Shown in pieces: positions 8,351-17,227 of a stretch of 49,684 nucleotides of DNA. This stretch comes from Lachnospiraceae bacterium (lineage in GTDB: Bacteria; Bacillota; Clostridia; Lachnospirales; Lachnospiraceae). The first letter of the stretch is position 1. Each line of letters starts with the position of its first letter. The stretch is taken from NCBI GenBank assembly GCA_022510685.1, contig JAFLTA010000017.1, positions 1 through 49,684 of the forward strand. Reading direction: 5' to 3'. Below the pieces are notes generated by a model, which saw only the letters and a program-made list of their open reading frames with translations, had not been told where the DNA came from and searched no databases. Both the position numbers and the translations under genes were made by a program.

Positions 8351-10510
8351 ATGGAGAAGAGAAGATTATTTTTAGTAGGAATCATGGTGCTTGCATTGTT
8401 GTTGTCAGGATGTGCGTTGGCGGACAAAATGACAACAAAGGGAGAAAAGAGTGAGGGCGAAAGGTCTGGTCCGAAATATGGGACAGAAGAACAAGACGGA
8501 GTTCCCTATTTAATTGTGGATGAATCCTGCAATATACAGGGAAACAGCCATTTCGGACAGGTGAAATCCATACAGCTTCATTTGGATGCCGGTGCCTTTT
8601 CCATGGCAGAGCATGATCTGTACAAGGATGGATTTGAAATCAGGGAGAATGCTTTTAATGGCTGTTCCAATCTGAAACAGATTACGTTTAAGTGGGGGAG
8701 TAATGTTGCTTTTGTTGCGGAGGATGCCTTTGATGGCTGTTCTAAAGATTTGACGATTTACTGTGATACAGACACTTATTTGTGGAATCGTCTGCAGGAG
8801 TTGGGTATCCATACCGAAGATGTGAAACCTGTTCAAAGAGCAGAGTATACAGGTAATCTGGAGAAAGATTTTCCGGACTATCTAGGCGATTATGATGCTT
8901 GTTTTCTGATGGATACAGAAAATACACTCGTAGGGGTGTCTTATGATGGAGTACAGGAAAACATGGTGATGCATCTACCGGAGGAAACGAAGAAAATCGG
9001 AGATTTTGTGTTTTTATTTTTTGATGGGGTATCCGAAGTGGTGATTCCGGAGCAGGTAGAGGAAATCGGAAATTGTGCATTTGCTAATATGGAGGATTTG
9101 AAAAAGGTCAGTTTCATGGGCAATTCTTTAAAAAAGATTGGAGATAAGGCCTTTGCAGGAAGTGTGCTGGAACAGATAGAAATTCCGGAAGGAGTAGAGC
9201 AGATAGGTTTTTCTATATTTACCCAACTGAATATGAAGGAGTTAATTCTGCCGGAATCGTTACAGACGGTGGATGGGAATTTTGTTGCATACGGAATAGA
9301 TGATCTGGTGTTCAATGGAAAGAATGTCCAAATAAAGGGACTGATATATTACGATGATGCAGATATATATTGTTTTAAAGACAGTGAAACAGAGAAATCG
9401 ATTACGGAGAAAGTATCCCCTGTAAAATATCTGGAAGGTCCACGGAAAGCGCAGCCGGTCCGGGAAACACAGATATCTTCTGCAGAACCTATAGACACTG
9501 CTGTACCTGAAAAGGTGCAGGAAGGGGGAGAAGGGACACCGTATCTGATGGTGGATAAGGATTATAACGTGATAGGAAACCGACATTTTCAGGATGTGCG
9601 TTGTATTGACTTGAGTATGGAGACAGGAGGCGGGTTGCGCGTTGTCCAAAATTATGAAGCTGATTCTGATTTACAGAAGAGAGGATACAAGATTGGAACG
9701 AGAGCTTTTGAAAATTGTTTGGAGTTAAGACAGATTACGGTGGCATCAGGCAACAATGTGACATATGTTGCGGAGGATGCTTTCTATGGATGTTCGGATG
9801 AGTTGACTGTTTACTGCGAAAAAGATACCTATTTGTGGAATAGGCTCCGGGAAATAGGCATCCAAGTGAAAGATGTAAAGCAGATAGAAGATGCAGTAGA
9901 GCAGAGTATATTGAAAAAATATCCGGAGTATGACACGAAGGAAGATAATTATTTTGTCTTGAATTCAGATTATACGCTTATTGGTTTTACCAGGACTATT
10001 ATGGATACTGAAAACGGAAAAGTCAAAGTAGAGCTCCCAGAGGAGACTCGAAAGATTGGAAAAGAAGTTTTTATGCATTTTAGCCCTATGGAAGAGATTA
10101 TTATTCCAAAGTACGTGGAGGAAATCGGTGACTATGCGTTCATGGAGGCGGCCTATCTGAAAAAGGTTACATTCCAAGGACACCATCTGAAAAAAATAGG
10201 AGAGAGTGCATTTATGCATTGCCAGCTAAAATCGTTTAAACTGCCGGAGGGTGTGGAAGAAATCGGCGATGGGGCATTTTCTATGGTGGAGTTCAAGAAG
10301 TTTGCGATACCGAAATCCGCAAAAATTGTGGGAGATGAGTTTGTGAATTCATCATGGACGGATAAGCTCATAATTAAAGGGATGGATACGCAATTTGGTA
10401 ATCTGCAAAAAATAGACGGCAAAAACACTACAATATATTGTTACAAGGATAGTAAGGCAGAGGAGCACTTTAAGAAATTGGGATTTCAAGTAAAATACTT
10501 GTCAAAATAG
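8351..10510 (+). CDS. Leucine-rich-repeat (BspA-type, LRR_5) surface lipoprotein with internal duplication
   Basis: The 719-residue protein has a lipoprotein signal peptide (VLALLLSGC, Cys at about residue 21) and would be anchored outside the membrane. Its body is made of BspA/TpLRR-type repeats, for example AFNGCSNLKQITF, AFAGSVLEQIEIPEGVEQIG and SAFMHCQLKSFKLPEGVEEIG. The protein is two copies of one module. The copy starting near residue 52 (PYLIVDESCNIQGN) is repeated from near residue 396 (PYLMVDKDYNVIGN), each with AEDAF-GCS and DTYLWNRL elements at matching places. BspA-type repeats usually mediate binding to host or other cells. GAGGGGG precedes the ATG, 22 bp after the BtrH-like gene, suggesting co-transcription. 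The ligand is unknown. Confidence 0.85.
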   Translation: MEKRRLFLVGIMVLALLLSGCALADKMTTKGEKSEGERSGPKYGTEEQDGVPYLIVDESCNIQGNSHFGQVKSIQLHLDAGAFSMAEHDLYKDGFEIRENAFNGCSNLKQITFKWGSNVAFVAEDAFDGCSKDLTIYCDTDTYLWNRLQELGIHTEDVKPVQRAEYTGNLEKDFPDYLGDYDACFLMDTENTLVGVSYDGVQENMVMHLPEETKKIGDFVFLFFDGVSEVVIPEQVEEIGNCAFANMEDLKKVSFMGNSLKKIGDKAFAGSVLEQIEIPEGVEQIGFSIFTQLNMKELILPESLQTVDGNFVAYGIDDLVFNGKNVQIKGLIYYDDADIYCFKDSETEKSITEKVSPVKYLEGPRKAQPVRETQISSAEPIDTAVPEKVQEGGEGTPYLMVDKDYNVIGNRHFQDVRCIDLSMETGGGLRVVQNYEADSDLQKRGYKIGTRAFENCLELRQITVASGNNVTYVAEDAFYGCSDELTVYCEKDTYLWNRLREIGIQVKDVKQIEDAVEQSILKKYPEYDTKEDNYFVLNSDYTLIGFTRTIMDTENGKVKVELPEETRKIGKEVFMHFSPMEEIIIPKYVEEIGDYAFMEAAYLKKVTFQGHHLKKIGESAFMHCQLKSFKLPEGVEEIGDGAFSMVEFKKFAIPKSAKIVGDEFVNSSWTDKLIIKGMDTQFGNLQKIDGKNTTIYCYKDSKAEEHFKKLGFQVKYLSK

Positions 10511-10522
10511 GAATGGGTTGAG

Positions 10523-10553
10523 TGTCAATAACTCCTCTGGGAGTAAACTGACA
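10523..10553 (+). other. Intergenic hairpin between the LRR lipoprotein and the next orphan
   Basis: TGTCA (10523-10527) and ACTCC (10531-10535) pair with GGAGT (10540-10544) and TGACA (10549-10553) around a TCTG loop, with an internal loop between the helices. No T-run follows, so it is not an obvious terminator. It may be an mRNA processing or attenuation element. Confidence 0.4.
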
Positions 10554-10610
10554 TGAGATTGTGCGTTTACGTGAAAAGTTTGCGGCGTATGGAAAGGGAG
10601 GAATGTTTTT

Positions 10611-11351
10611 ATGAAAAAGCAGTTATGGCTAAGTGGGGTCTTTGTGTGTAGTATTCTCCTGTGCGTATTTGTGGTCAGTAAGATGCAGCATACGCCATCT
10701 GAGGAGGATGAAGTCAAACAAGTGGATGTGGCGGGGGAATCGGAGGCTTCCTATAAAATGAGTGACTATTCCGTTTTGGACGCTCAGGATTTAAAAGATG
10801 TCACAATAGAAAAGGGGTATTTGAGACCGGTTGCGGAAATGTTGAAAAATATGCCGGGATATGGAGAGATGCATGATGAACTGTTGGCTTTTTTGGGGAC
10901 TATTTCCGAAGATCAGAGTATGGGATGCTATGGAGAGAAGAAATTTTTTGCGTCAACTATGCCCATTTACTATTGGAATCCCAAAAAGGGACAAGTGGGT
11001 ACAGCGCAGATAGATGTGATTGTCTTTTCCCATGACTTTAATAATGCATTTTGTTATTCCATGCTGTATGAAAATGATCAATGCATTTCTCAGAGTATTG
11101 AGGAGTTTGATAATTCCATTCTGAAAATACTGAAAAACAACGGAAATAAAAAGTTTGTTTTTCTCTACGATGTTTTGAAGGAGGAAGTAGCGACTCCTAT
11201 CTTGCTTTGTGAAGATAACATGATTTATGGAACTGCCATAAGTGGCGACTATACAGTAAAGGGCGATTATTTTAGCTGCATTAAGGAAATTGCTTTTTCC
11301 TACAAGGACATGATAGACGCCAGAAATTTGGTAGAGATAAATATAGAATAA
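10611..11351 (+). CDS. Membrane-anchored extracytoplasmic protein, function unknown
   Basis: The 246-residue protein has a single N-terminal hydrophobic segment (LSGVFVCSILLCVFVV, residues about 7-22). There is no clear lipobox or cleavage site, so it is probably a signal anchor with the rest outside the cell. The exterior part begins with an acidic linker and has a compact mixed domain, but I recognise no family. GGGAGG lies ahead of the ATG. It sits 100 bp after the LRR lipoprotein and 28 bp before the DUF6483-like gene, likely in the same transcription unit. Confidence 0.65.
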   Translation: MKKQLWLSGVFVCSILLCVFVVSKMQHTPSEEDEVKQVDVAGESEASYKMSDYSVLDAQDLKDVTIEKGYLRPVAEMLKNMPGYGEMHDELLAFLGTISEDQSMGCYGEKKFFASTMPIYYWNPKKGQVGTAQIDVIVFSHDFNNAFCYSMLYENDQCISQSIEEFDNSILKILKNNGNKKFVFLYDVLKEEVATPILLCEDNMIYGTAISGDYTVKGDYFSCIKEIAFSYKDMIDARNLVEINIE

Positions 11352-11379
11352 AGAACATATTTTTGAGAAGGATGAAATT

Positions 11380-11748
11380 ATGGAATTTAAAAGTAACTTT
11401 TCGTTAAAACGGGAAATTTCAGATACTATTCGTATGGCGATGGTTATGATGTCAGGAGTATATCAGCAAAAGCATAAACAGCCGAAGTTTGTAGAAAATG
11501 CCGCGGAGGATTCCCTGTATATAAAGTTGATAAAAATGGTAGATGAAGGTGCCCTTGGGGAGGCAGAAAACTGCCTTTGGGAGAGAATGGAACAGGGACA
11601 GACAGAAGATTTTCAATTGGCGCTTGATATCTATTCTTACATGAACGATAAGGATGAGGATTTTCTGGAGGAGCATGATTTCTCCAGAGAGGAAATCCGG
11701 GATGGGGTACAGCATGTAATGAGTCAAGGAATTTCACCGATTATGTAA
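11380..11748 (+). CDS. DUF6483-like small cytoplasmic protein
   Basis: The 122-residue product is helical and acidic, with no signal sequence. The segment MVDEGALGEAENCLWERM followed by ALDIYSYMND and the C-terminal FSREEIRDGVQHVM resembles the small Clostridia proteins grouped as DUF6483. Those have a Gly-x-x-x-Glu-Ala-Glu-Asn helix and an FSxEEI-x-x-G ending. The function of that family is unknown. GAGAAGGATG lies upstream. It ends the block of surface genes; whether it acts with them is not evident. Confidence 0.6.
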   Translation: MEFKSNFSLKREISDTIRMAMVMMSGVYQQKHKQPKFVENAAEDSLYIKLIKMVDEGALGEAENCLWERMEQGQTEDFQLALDIYSYMNDKDEDFLEEHDFSREEIRDGVQHVMSQGISPIM

Positions 11749-11900
11749 TTTGTTTTTTCGTTATATGGTTCGGGGGCAAAGGGGATTCGCACCAATCAAA
11801 CACAAGATTTATTTCACAGCATTTTCACTTTTTCTTAAAATGTTTTTCAGATTTTTACCGTATTATGACAGAAAATGAATTAGAAAAGGGAGGAAATGCT

Positions 11901-13730
11901 ATGAAGCGAAAAACATGGGGAGTCATTTGTACACTGGCAATGCTCGCAACTTTGTTAGGCGGTTGTAGTAACAAAGAGACAAAGAAAACAGAGACCGGCA
12001 CAAAAATTGTGCAGGTAACGAATGTGGATGGTAATACAGTGACAGCGCAGGTAGGAGAGTTGTCAGAAAATCAAGGCGAAAACGGACCGGGGGGACAGAA
12101 GCCGGAAGGAGAGCCGCCGTCAGACATGGGTAACGGAGATAACAAAGGTGGCGGAAATGACGGAAACGGACCGGGAGGACAAAAACCGGAAGGAACACCA
12201 CCGGCGGACATGGGTAATGGAGATAACAAAGGTGGTGGAAATGACGGAAACGGACCGGAAGGACAAAAGCCGGAAGGAGAGCCGCCGTCAGACATGGGTA
12301 ATGGAGATAATAAAGGTGGCGGAATCGCCCCGGGAGGTGCTCCGGGTGGAAGCTCCTTTGTGGCAGGAGAGGAAACAATCACATTTCAGCTATCTGACAG
12401 TACCCAGGTGACTTTGGAACAACTTCAGGGCAGTGCAGACGGCACCACGGAGGATATCGTTGCCGGTGCCGTTCTGGAAATCACACTAGATGCAAAGAAT
12501 ATTGCTACAAAGGTTGTGGTTAAAAATTTGCAGGCGGGAAATGGATTTGGCGGTAGTGATGAAGTTACCAACGGAACAGCGGTAACCACGATAGACTCTG
12601 ATACCGAGGAGTCCGGCAAAACATACGAGTCCGATGGCGATGATGAAAATGCCCTGCGTGTGGATAATGCAACGGCAACTCTGAAAAATATTACAGTCAA
12701 AAAGACGGGAGGGGAATCTTCCAATACGGAAAACGGAGATTTTTATGGTGCCAATGCGGGACTTCTGGCGATGAATCAGTCTAAGGTGACTATTTCAGGA
12801 GCGGACGTTACAACCAGTGCCGTAAACGGCAATGGTATATTCAGTTATGGAGAGGGAACGGAAGTGACTGTTTCCGATTCCAAAATACGCACGGAGAACA
12901 ATAATTCCGGTGGCATTCAAACCACTGGCGGTGGGACTATGAATGCCAAAAATCTGGATGTGCAGACAAAAGGCAATTCAGCTGCAGCTATTCGCAGTGA
13001 CCGGGGAGGTGGAACGGTAACAGTGGATGGCGGAACCTATGTGACCAATGGTACAGGAAGTCCGGCAGTGTATTCTACGGCTGATATTACGGTAAAGAAT
13101 GCATTTCTCACGGCAAATGCCAGTGAGGGAGTTGTGGTGGAGGGGAAAAATTCCGTTACATTAGAGAATTGTGATGTTGTGGGAAATATGAGTAATACCT
13201 ATCAGGGAGATTCCACAGAAAATATCCACGGTATTATGATTTATCAAAGCATGTCCGGAGATGCTGACGTGGGAGAGGCTTCCTTTTCAGCTAAATCCGG
13301 CAGCATTACGGCAAAAAGCGGAGATTTGATTTATGTAACGAATACAGATTGCAAAATAGGGTTGGAGGATGTGGACTTAAAACTGGCTAACGATACTTTA
13401 CTGCGTGTTGAGGGAAACAGTTCTTCCCGTGGATGGGGTACGGAAGGTGCCAATGGAGGAGATGTAGTACTCACGACCACCAATCAGAAATTAACCGGGA
13501 ATATTATTGTAGACAAGATTTCGTCTCTGGAAATGACAATGTCAGGAAGTACTGAATTTGAGGGGACTATTAATACGGACGGAGAAGCAGGGAGCGTAAA
13601 AGTTACCATGGAAAAAGGTACTTCCTGGACGTTGACAGGGGACAGTTATGTGTCAGAATGGAATGGAGATACATCTCAGATTCATGCAAACGGACATCAC
13701 TTATATGTGAATGGAAAACAGTTTATATAG
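11901..13730 (+). CDS. Lipoprotein with Pro/Gly-rich tandem repeats and a right-handed beta-helix domain
   Basis: The 609-residue product has a lipoprotein signal (LAMLATLLGGCSNK) and so is anchored on the outer face of the membrane. A low-complexity linker contains three 28-residue repeats (GQKPEG-PPSDMGNGDNKGGG) at about residues 61-142. The C-terminal ~400 residues are short Val/Thr/Asn/Gly-rich strands (SKVTISGADV, VTVSDSKIRT, ADITVKNAFL), typical of a parallel beta-helix as in pectate-lyase-like or adhesin-like proteins. No catalytic motif is recognisable. The frame opens at 11865, but the ATG at 11901 follows GGGAGG and begins the signal peptide. A carbohydrate-binding or wall-surface role is inference. 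Confidence 0.8.
   Translation: MKRKTWGVICTLAMLATLLGGCSNKETKKTETGTKIVQVTNVDGNTVTAQVGELSENQGENGPGGQKPEGEPPSDMGNGDNKGGGNDGNGPGGQKPEGTPPADMGNGDNKGGGNDGNGPEGQKPEGEPPSDMGNGDNKGGGIAPGGAPGGSSFVAGEETITFQLSDSTQVTLEQLQGSADGTTEDIVAGAVLEITLDAKNIATKVVVKNLQAGNGFGGSDEVTNGTAVTTIDSDTEESGKTYESDGDDENALRVDNATATLKNITVKKTGGESSNTENGDFYGANAGLLAMNQSKVTISGADVTTSAVNGNGIFSYGEGTEVTVSDSKIRTENNNSGGIQTTGGGTMNAKNLDVQTKGNSAAAIRSDRGGGTVTVDGGTYVTNGTGSPAVYSTADITVKNAFLTANASEGVVVEGKNSVTLENCDVVGNMSNTYQGDSTENIHGIMIYQSMSGDADVGEASFSAKSGSITAKSGDLIYVTNTDCKIGLEDVDLKLANDTLLRVEGNSSSRGWGTEGANGGDVVLTTTNQKLTGNIIVDKISSLEMTMSGSTEFEGTINTDGEAGSVKVTMEKGTSWTLTGDSYVSEWNGDTSQIHANGHHLYVNGKQFI
12081..12325 (+). repeat. 84-bp tandem repeat, three copies, inside the beta-helix lipoprotein gene
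   Basis: Copies begin at 12081, 12165 and 12249. Each encodes 28 residues starting NGPGGQKPEG or NGPEGQKPEG; the third copy diverges at its last few codons. Copies differ at a few third positions and one short stretch (EPPSD versus TPPAD), so the repeat could expand or contract in length. Confidence 0.9.
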
Positions 13731-13731
13731 C

Positions 13732-14955
13732 TTATAAAAAGCATCCCAGTTGTGCAGTGACATAGGGTACTAACCAATGGAAGGATTCCTCTGCGGAGGA
13801 ATTCTTTTTTGCTATCTCGATAAATTCTTCCGACAGAGAAAGATAGGACAGTTTGTCCTTATATTCCTTAAAAAACACAGGGGTGTCAGAAAGGTTTAAT
13901 TTGGGGGTAAGGGATGGGATAAACAACCCGGTTTTCCTAAGGTAGCAGGTGGCGGCTGTCGCTTTTTTTCGGTGTTGGCTGTCAACGAATTCTGCTACGC
14001 TGCAGTGGATAGCAGTATCTTCCTCCGGCAGGTAATAATAGTTTTTATAGTCCGGTATGAAATATTTTAGGGTGTCCTGCCGAATGGGAAGGGATAATAC
14101 ACCGGTATTATCCGATAAAGTAACACGACAGTCCGGCAGACTCTCATTTTCACTGTCCTGTGTTACGCAGGGATATTTTCCGTTTAATGTAATTTCTTTT
14201 GGAACGGAAACCGGCAGCGAAAATCCAATCTGTAATATATGTTCAGATAAATCCAGTGTATGTATATATGCGGATGATATCATCGCAGGAGTCTCTTTTT
14301 TGAGTGTAAGGCAATGTCTGTAAGCGAGGAGTTCTGCTACAGAAAGCATTCCCAATAAATCATCATGGTTGTGTAACAAAAGCAGTTTCTCTTTTTCCGG
14401 TGCAGCTTCGGGATGTAGCAGCAGGTCCTGACGATACTGACTGTACACCTCTATAAGCTGTCCCCCGTTATATTTATCCTCGCGGCACACTCCGCACCAG
14501 TTTTCAAAGTCTTTCTGCGTACAATGGGGAAGTCCGAACGCTTTCTTTAGAGGGCGCAGGGCGATGAGTAAATCCAGAGATGTCGTCTGGCTGTGGTCGG
14601 AAAATATTTTCTCACAGTGGGATGACACCGACAGATCATATTTATCGCATTTTTGCAGAATATAAGAAATGTCAAAGGTGCGTCCGTTGAAATGGCACAG
14701 GCACTCAAAATGCTCCAACTGCTCTAAAAAAGCCATTACGATTTCCCGTTCACTGCGGGAATTATCTGCAAACCATTGTGTCAGTTGAAATTGTCCGGAG
14801 GACGGCTGATAGTGTATGGTCCCTATCAGATACAGAGAAGAAGTCCTCGGTGACAGACCGGTGGTCTCAATATCAAAAAAGAGCACCTTTTCCGGAGGAA
14901 CCGGAAATAGCGCTGCCTGTATTTTACTTTCAAAAACTTCTGTCACTGTTTTCAT
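13732..14955 (-). CDS. YprB-like RNase H-fold 3'-5' exonuclease domain protein
   Basis: The N-terminal ~200 residues form a DEDD-type exonuclease domain: FFDIETTGLSPRTSSLYLIG supplies the D-x-E pair, HFNGRTFDISYI the second Asp, and LLHNHDDLLGMLSVAELL the last. This matches the ribonuclease-H-like domain of Bacillus YprB. The C-terminal half, about 200 residues, has no motif I recognise. The frame is open up to 15054, but the likely promoter starts transcription near 15018, so an initiator at 15054 is excluded. Start codons at 14967 (MEIF...) and 14955 (MKTVTEVF...) remain, with only a weak AAAGG upstream, so the start is uncertain. Its natural substrate is unknown. It is divergent from cls. 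Confidence 0.82.
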   Translation of the reverse strand: MKTVTEVFESKIQAALFPVPPEKVLFFDIETTGLSPRTSSLYLIGTIHYQPSSGQFQLTQWFADNSRSEREIVMAFLEQLEHFECLCHFNGRTFDISYILQKCDKYDLSVSSHCEKIFSDHSQTTSLDLLIALRPLKKAFGLPHCTQKDFENWCGVCREDKYNGGQLIEVYSQYRQDLLLHPEAAPEKEKLLLLHNHDDLLGMLSVAELLAYRHCLTLKKETPAMISSAYIHTLDLSEHILQIGFSLPVSVPKEITLNGKYPCVTQDSENESLPDCRVTLSDNTGVLSLPIRQDTLKYFIPDYKNYYYLPEEDTAIHCSVAEFVDSQHRKKATAATCYLRKTGLFIPSLTPKLNLSDTPVFFKEYKDKLSYLSLSEEFIEIAKKNSSAEESFHWLVPYVTAQLGCFL

Positions 14956-15024
14956 AAAAATTTCCATGCCTTTCTGTAATCTGCAAGATTTGTGAAATAT
15001 GCCGGTTTTACGCTTTTCTTGTAT

Positions 15025-15037
15025 AGTATAGCATAAA
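15025..15037 (-). promoter_or_regulatory. Predicted extended -10 promoter of the YprB-like gene
   Basis: On the minus strand the sequence TGCTATACT gives an extended -10 (TGn plus TATACT, hexamer at 15025-15030). No good -35 is present, as is typical for extended -10 promoters. The start point would be near 15018, upstream of the chosen start codon. Confidence 0.55.
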
Positions 15038-15071
15038 TGTAAAAAATCGAACATATTTTCTGTAAAAAAGT

Positions 15072-15100
15072 TTGAGTTTTTTGTGCAGTTCTAGTATACT
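15072..15100 (+). promoter_or_regulatory. Predicted promoter of the cardiolipin synthase gene
   Basis: TTGAGT (15072-15077), a 17-base spacer and TATACT (15095-15100). It is back to back with the YprB-like promoter. The leader to the cls ATG is about 105 bases. Confidence 0.6.
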
Positions 15101-15213
15101 ATTAGGGGTTAGTGCGAAAACTATGATATCTATATAATGCACCAAAAGTGTGTTTGGTAAATACGTTATCAATAAGACACTATGAGAACATTAGATAGGA
15201 GATAGAAAAACCA

Positions 15214-16863
15214 ATGAATACGCAAATTCTGTCTGAGGGTGATTGCGAAAATGAGATGCCTTGGAATGAGAAAGGCGATATGTTTTCCGAAGGAAAGGAA
15301 AGTTATCAGCATCTTCGCAATTTAAAAGGACGTATCCAAAACAATTTAGCGGGATTCTTACGGGTAGCACTGACTGCAGGGATTGTGTTGATTCAGTGCC
15401 TTTTAATTTTGATGCTGCCGCTTGTTTTGAGAAACATGACAGTATACTTTTATTTTATTTTGGAGTTGGTGGCGGTCATAGCCATGCTTACGCTGCTCAA
15501 CAGTAACCAGAGTCCCTCATTCCGACTGGCGTGGATTGCCGCGGTTTTGATTTTGCCTATCAGTGGATTTGTGATGTACTATTTGTGGGGGCGTTCCGGC
15601 GGTAAGAAAAAGAAAATGGACCACTATATTATGCAGCAGATTTCCTATGGAAGACAATTTCTGGTTCATGACGAGGAAAGCTATCATAAATTTTTGCAGG
15701 AAAACCCCGTGGCAGGACGCATGGTAAAATATATGGAGACGGAGGGTTTTCCTTTGTCTGCGGGAAATAAGGTTTGGTACTATCCTATGGGAGAAGATGC
15801 CTTCGAGGATATATTTGCGGAACTGGAGCGGGCAGAGTATTTTATATTAATTGATTTTTTCATTGTGGCGGAAGGTGCTCTATGGGATAAAATGCATGAG
15901 ATTCTTAAGAGGAAGATAAGACAAGGTGTTGAGATTAAATTTTTATATGATGATTTTGGAGGGGCTATCCGCACCGGCAAATATTTTTCTGCTATGTTGG
16001 AGGAGGAGGGGATTGAAGTTCGGATTTTTAATCCCATCCACAAATATACCGGTGAGCTGTATATGAATTATCGCTCTCATCACAAAATAGTGGTTGTTGA
16101 TGGAAAGACAGCTTTTACAGGAGGATTTAATCTGGCGGATGAGTATGCCAATCTGGTTGAACGGTTTGGTGTATGGAAAGATACCGGTATCCGGGTTATG
16201 GGGGAAGCGGTATGGGGACTTACGGTTATTTTTCTGCAAATGTGGGAAGCCTGCAGCGGCAGTAAAGAACACATGGACTATTTAAAGTACCGGGTGATGC
16301 CTCAGGTGCAAGGAGATACCTACTGCCATGTGATTTCAGACGGTCCGGCAAACAAACCGTATAATCCCATAGAGAGTGTCTATAATCAGATGATTATGTA
16401 CTCTGACGAATATTTATACATTGCATCACCTTATCTGGTGCTTGAAGATTATATGAAGCAGTCGTTGATTGAGGCGGCAAAGCGAGGTGTGGATGTTCGT
16501 ATCGTTACTCCCGGTATTCCGGATAAAAAAATGATAAAAATATTGACCAATTATAATTACGGCAGTCTTTTGAGAGAAGGCATCCGCATATATGAGTACA
16601 CACCGGGATTTATTCATGCCAAGCAGATTTTGTCGGAGGATGCAGCAATCGTGGGAACCATAAACATGGATTACCGAAGTTTTTATCTCCATTATGAAAA
16701 CGGAATCTGGATGTGTGGTGACCATATTAAACAGGATATGCGGGAGGACTTTTTCAAAATGTTTCAGGAAAGCAGGGAGATTAGTTATGAAGAATGGAGA
16801 AATCGTCCGAGACGGTATAAGATTATTCAGCCGATATTGAATTTATTCTCTATTTTGTTGTAA
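15214..16863 (+). CDS. cls: Cardiolipin synthase (phospholipase D family)
   Basis: This membrane enzyme condenses two phosphatidylglycerol molecules into cardiolipin and glycerol. The 549-residue protein has an N-terminal region of about 40 polar residues and then three hydrophobic segments between residues about 48 and 128. Both HKD catalytic motifs are present: H289-x-K291-x4-D296, followed by GGFNLADEY, and H468-x-K470-x4-D475, followed by a GTINMDYRSF block. The polar N-terminal extension makes it slightly longer than the ~480-510 residues usual for Firmicutes Cls. AGATAGGAGATAG precedes the ATG. A small zinc/HTH gene follows within 30 bp and may be co-transcribed. Confidence 0.95.
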   Translation: MNTQILSEGDCENEMPWNEKGDMFSEGKESYQHLRNLKGRIQNNLAGFLRVALTAGIVLIQCLLILMLPLVLRNMTVYFYFILELVAVIAMLTLLNSNQSPSFRLAWIAAVLILPISGFVMYYLWGRSGGKKKKMDHYIMQQISYGRQFLVHDEESYHKFLQENPVAGRMVKYMETEGFPLSAGNKVWYYPMGEDAFEDIFAELERAEYFILIDFFIVAEGALWDKMHEILKRKIRQGVEIKFLYDDFGGAIRTGKYFSAMLEEEGIEVRIFNPIHKYTGELYMNYRSHHKIVVVDGKTAFTGGFNLADEYANLVERFGVWKDTGIRVMGEAVWGLTVIFLQMWEACSGSKEHMDYLKYRVMPQVQGDTYCHVISDGPANKPYNPIESVYNQMIMYSDEYLYIASPYLVLEDYMKQSLIEAAKRGVDVRIVTPGIPDKKMIKILTNYNYGSLLREGIRIYEYTPGFIHAKQILSEDAAIVGTINMDYRSFYLHYENGIWMCGDHIKQDMREDFFKMFQESREISYEEWRNRPRRYKIIQPILNLFSILL

Positions 16864-16891
16864 TTATTTGTTAGCAGAGAGGAGAAAACAG

Positions 16892-17146
16892 ATGTTGTAT
16901 ACGAATGTGTGTAAACATTGTCACAAAGTGTTTCGTTCGAAAATATCTACGCTATGCTGCAAGGAATGCCGTAGTCTGGATGACGATCAGTTGGATGATA
17001 TCGTACAGTATTTGCGACGGTATCCGAACAGTAATGCATTGCAAATATCCGAAGAATTGGGAATACATCCTTTTGAGATTATCAAATTTATGGAGGAGGG
17101 CTGGCTGGAAAAGTCCCATGGTACGTTCAGCAAGCTGCCGGATTAG
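16892..17146 (+). CDS. YvyF-like zinc-ribbon / helix-turn-helix small protein
   Basis: The 84-residue product has two Cys pairs (CKHC and CCKEC within residues 6-28) that could form a zinc ribbon. A helix-turn-helix-like segment follows (VQYLRRYPNSNALQISEELGIHPFEIIKFMEEGWL). This layout resembles the flagellar-operon protein YvyF/TIGR03826, whose C-terminal part is MerR-like; here it is not next to flagellar genes. The frame opens at a TTG at 16868, but ATG 16892 is preferred because GAGAGGAG lies just before it. DNA binding is plausible but unproven. Confidence 0.7.
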   Translation: MLYTNVCKHCHKVFRSKISTLCCKECRSLDDDQLDDIVQYLRRYPNSNALQISEELGIHPFEIIKFMEEGWLEKSHGTFSKLPD

Positions 17147-17227
17147 TATACGGAATGCAGTCGTTACAGTAGTATACGGAGAATACATACAGAGAGATAC
17201 AGCCGTTTTGCGGCACGGAGGAAGGTT

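Noticed and set aside
12081-12325. Regularly spaced repeats considered as a CRISPR-like array
   Set aside because: The 84-base units are contiguous, in frame and code for a Pro/Gly-rich linker; there are no spacers and no cas genes.
14956-15054. Upstream ATG (15054) as the start of the YprB-like gene
   Set aside because: It is upstream of the extended -10 promoter at 15025-15037 on the same strand, so a transcript from there would not include it.
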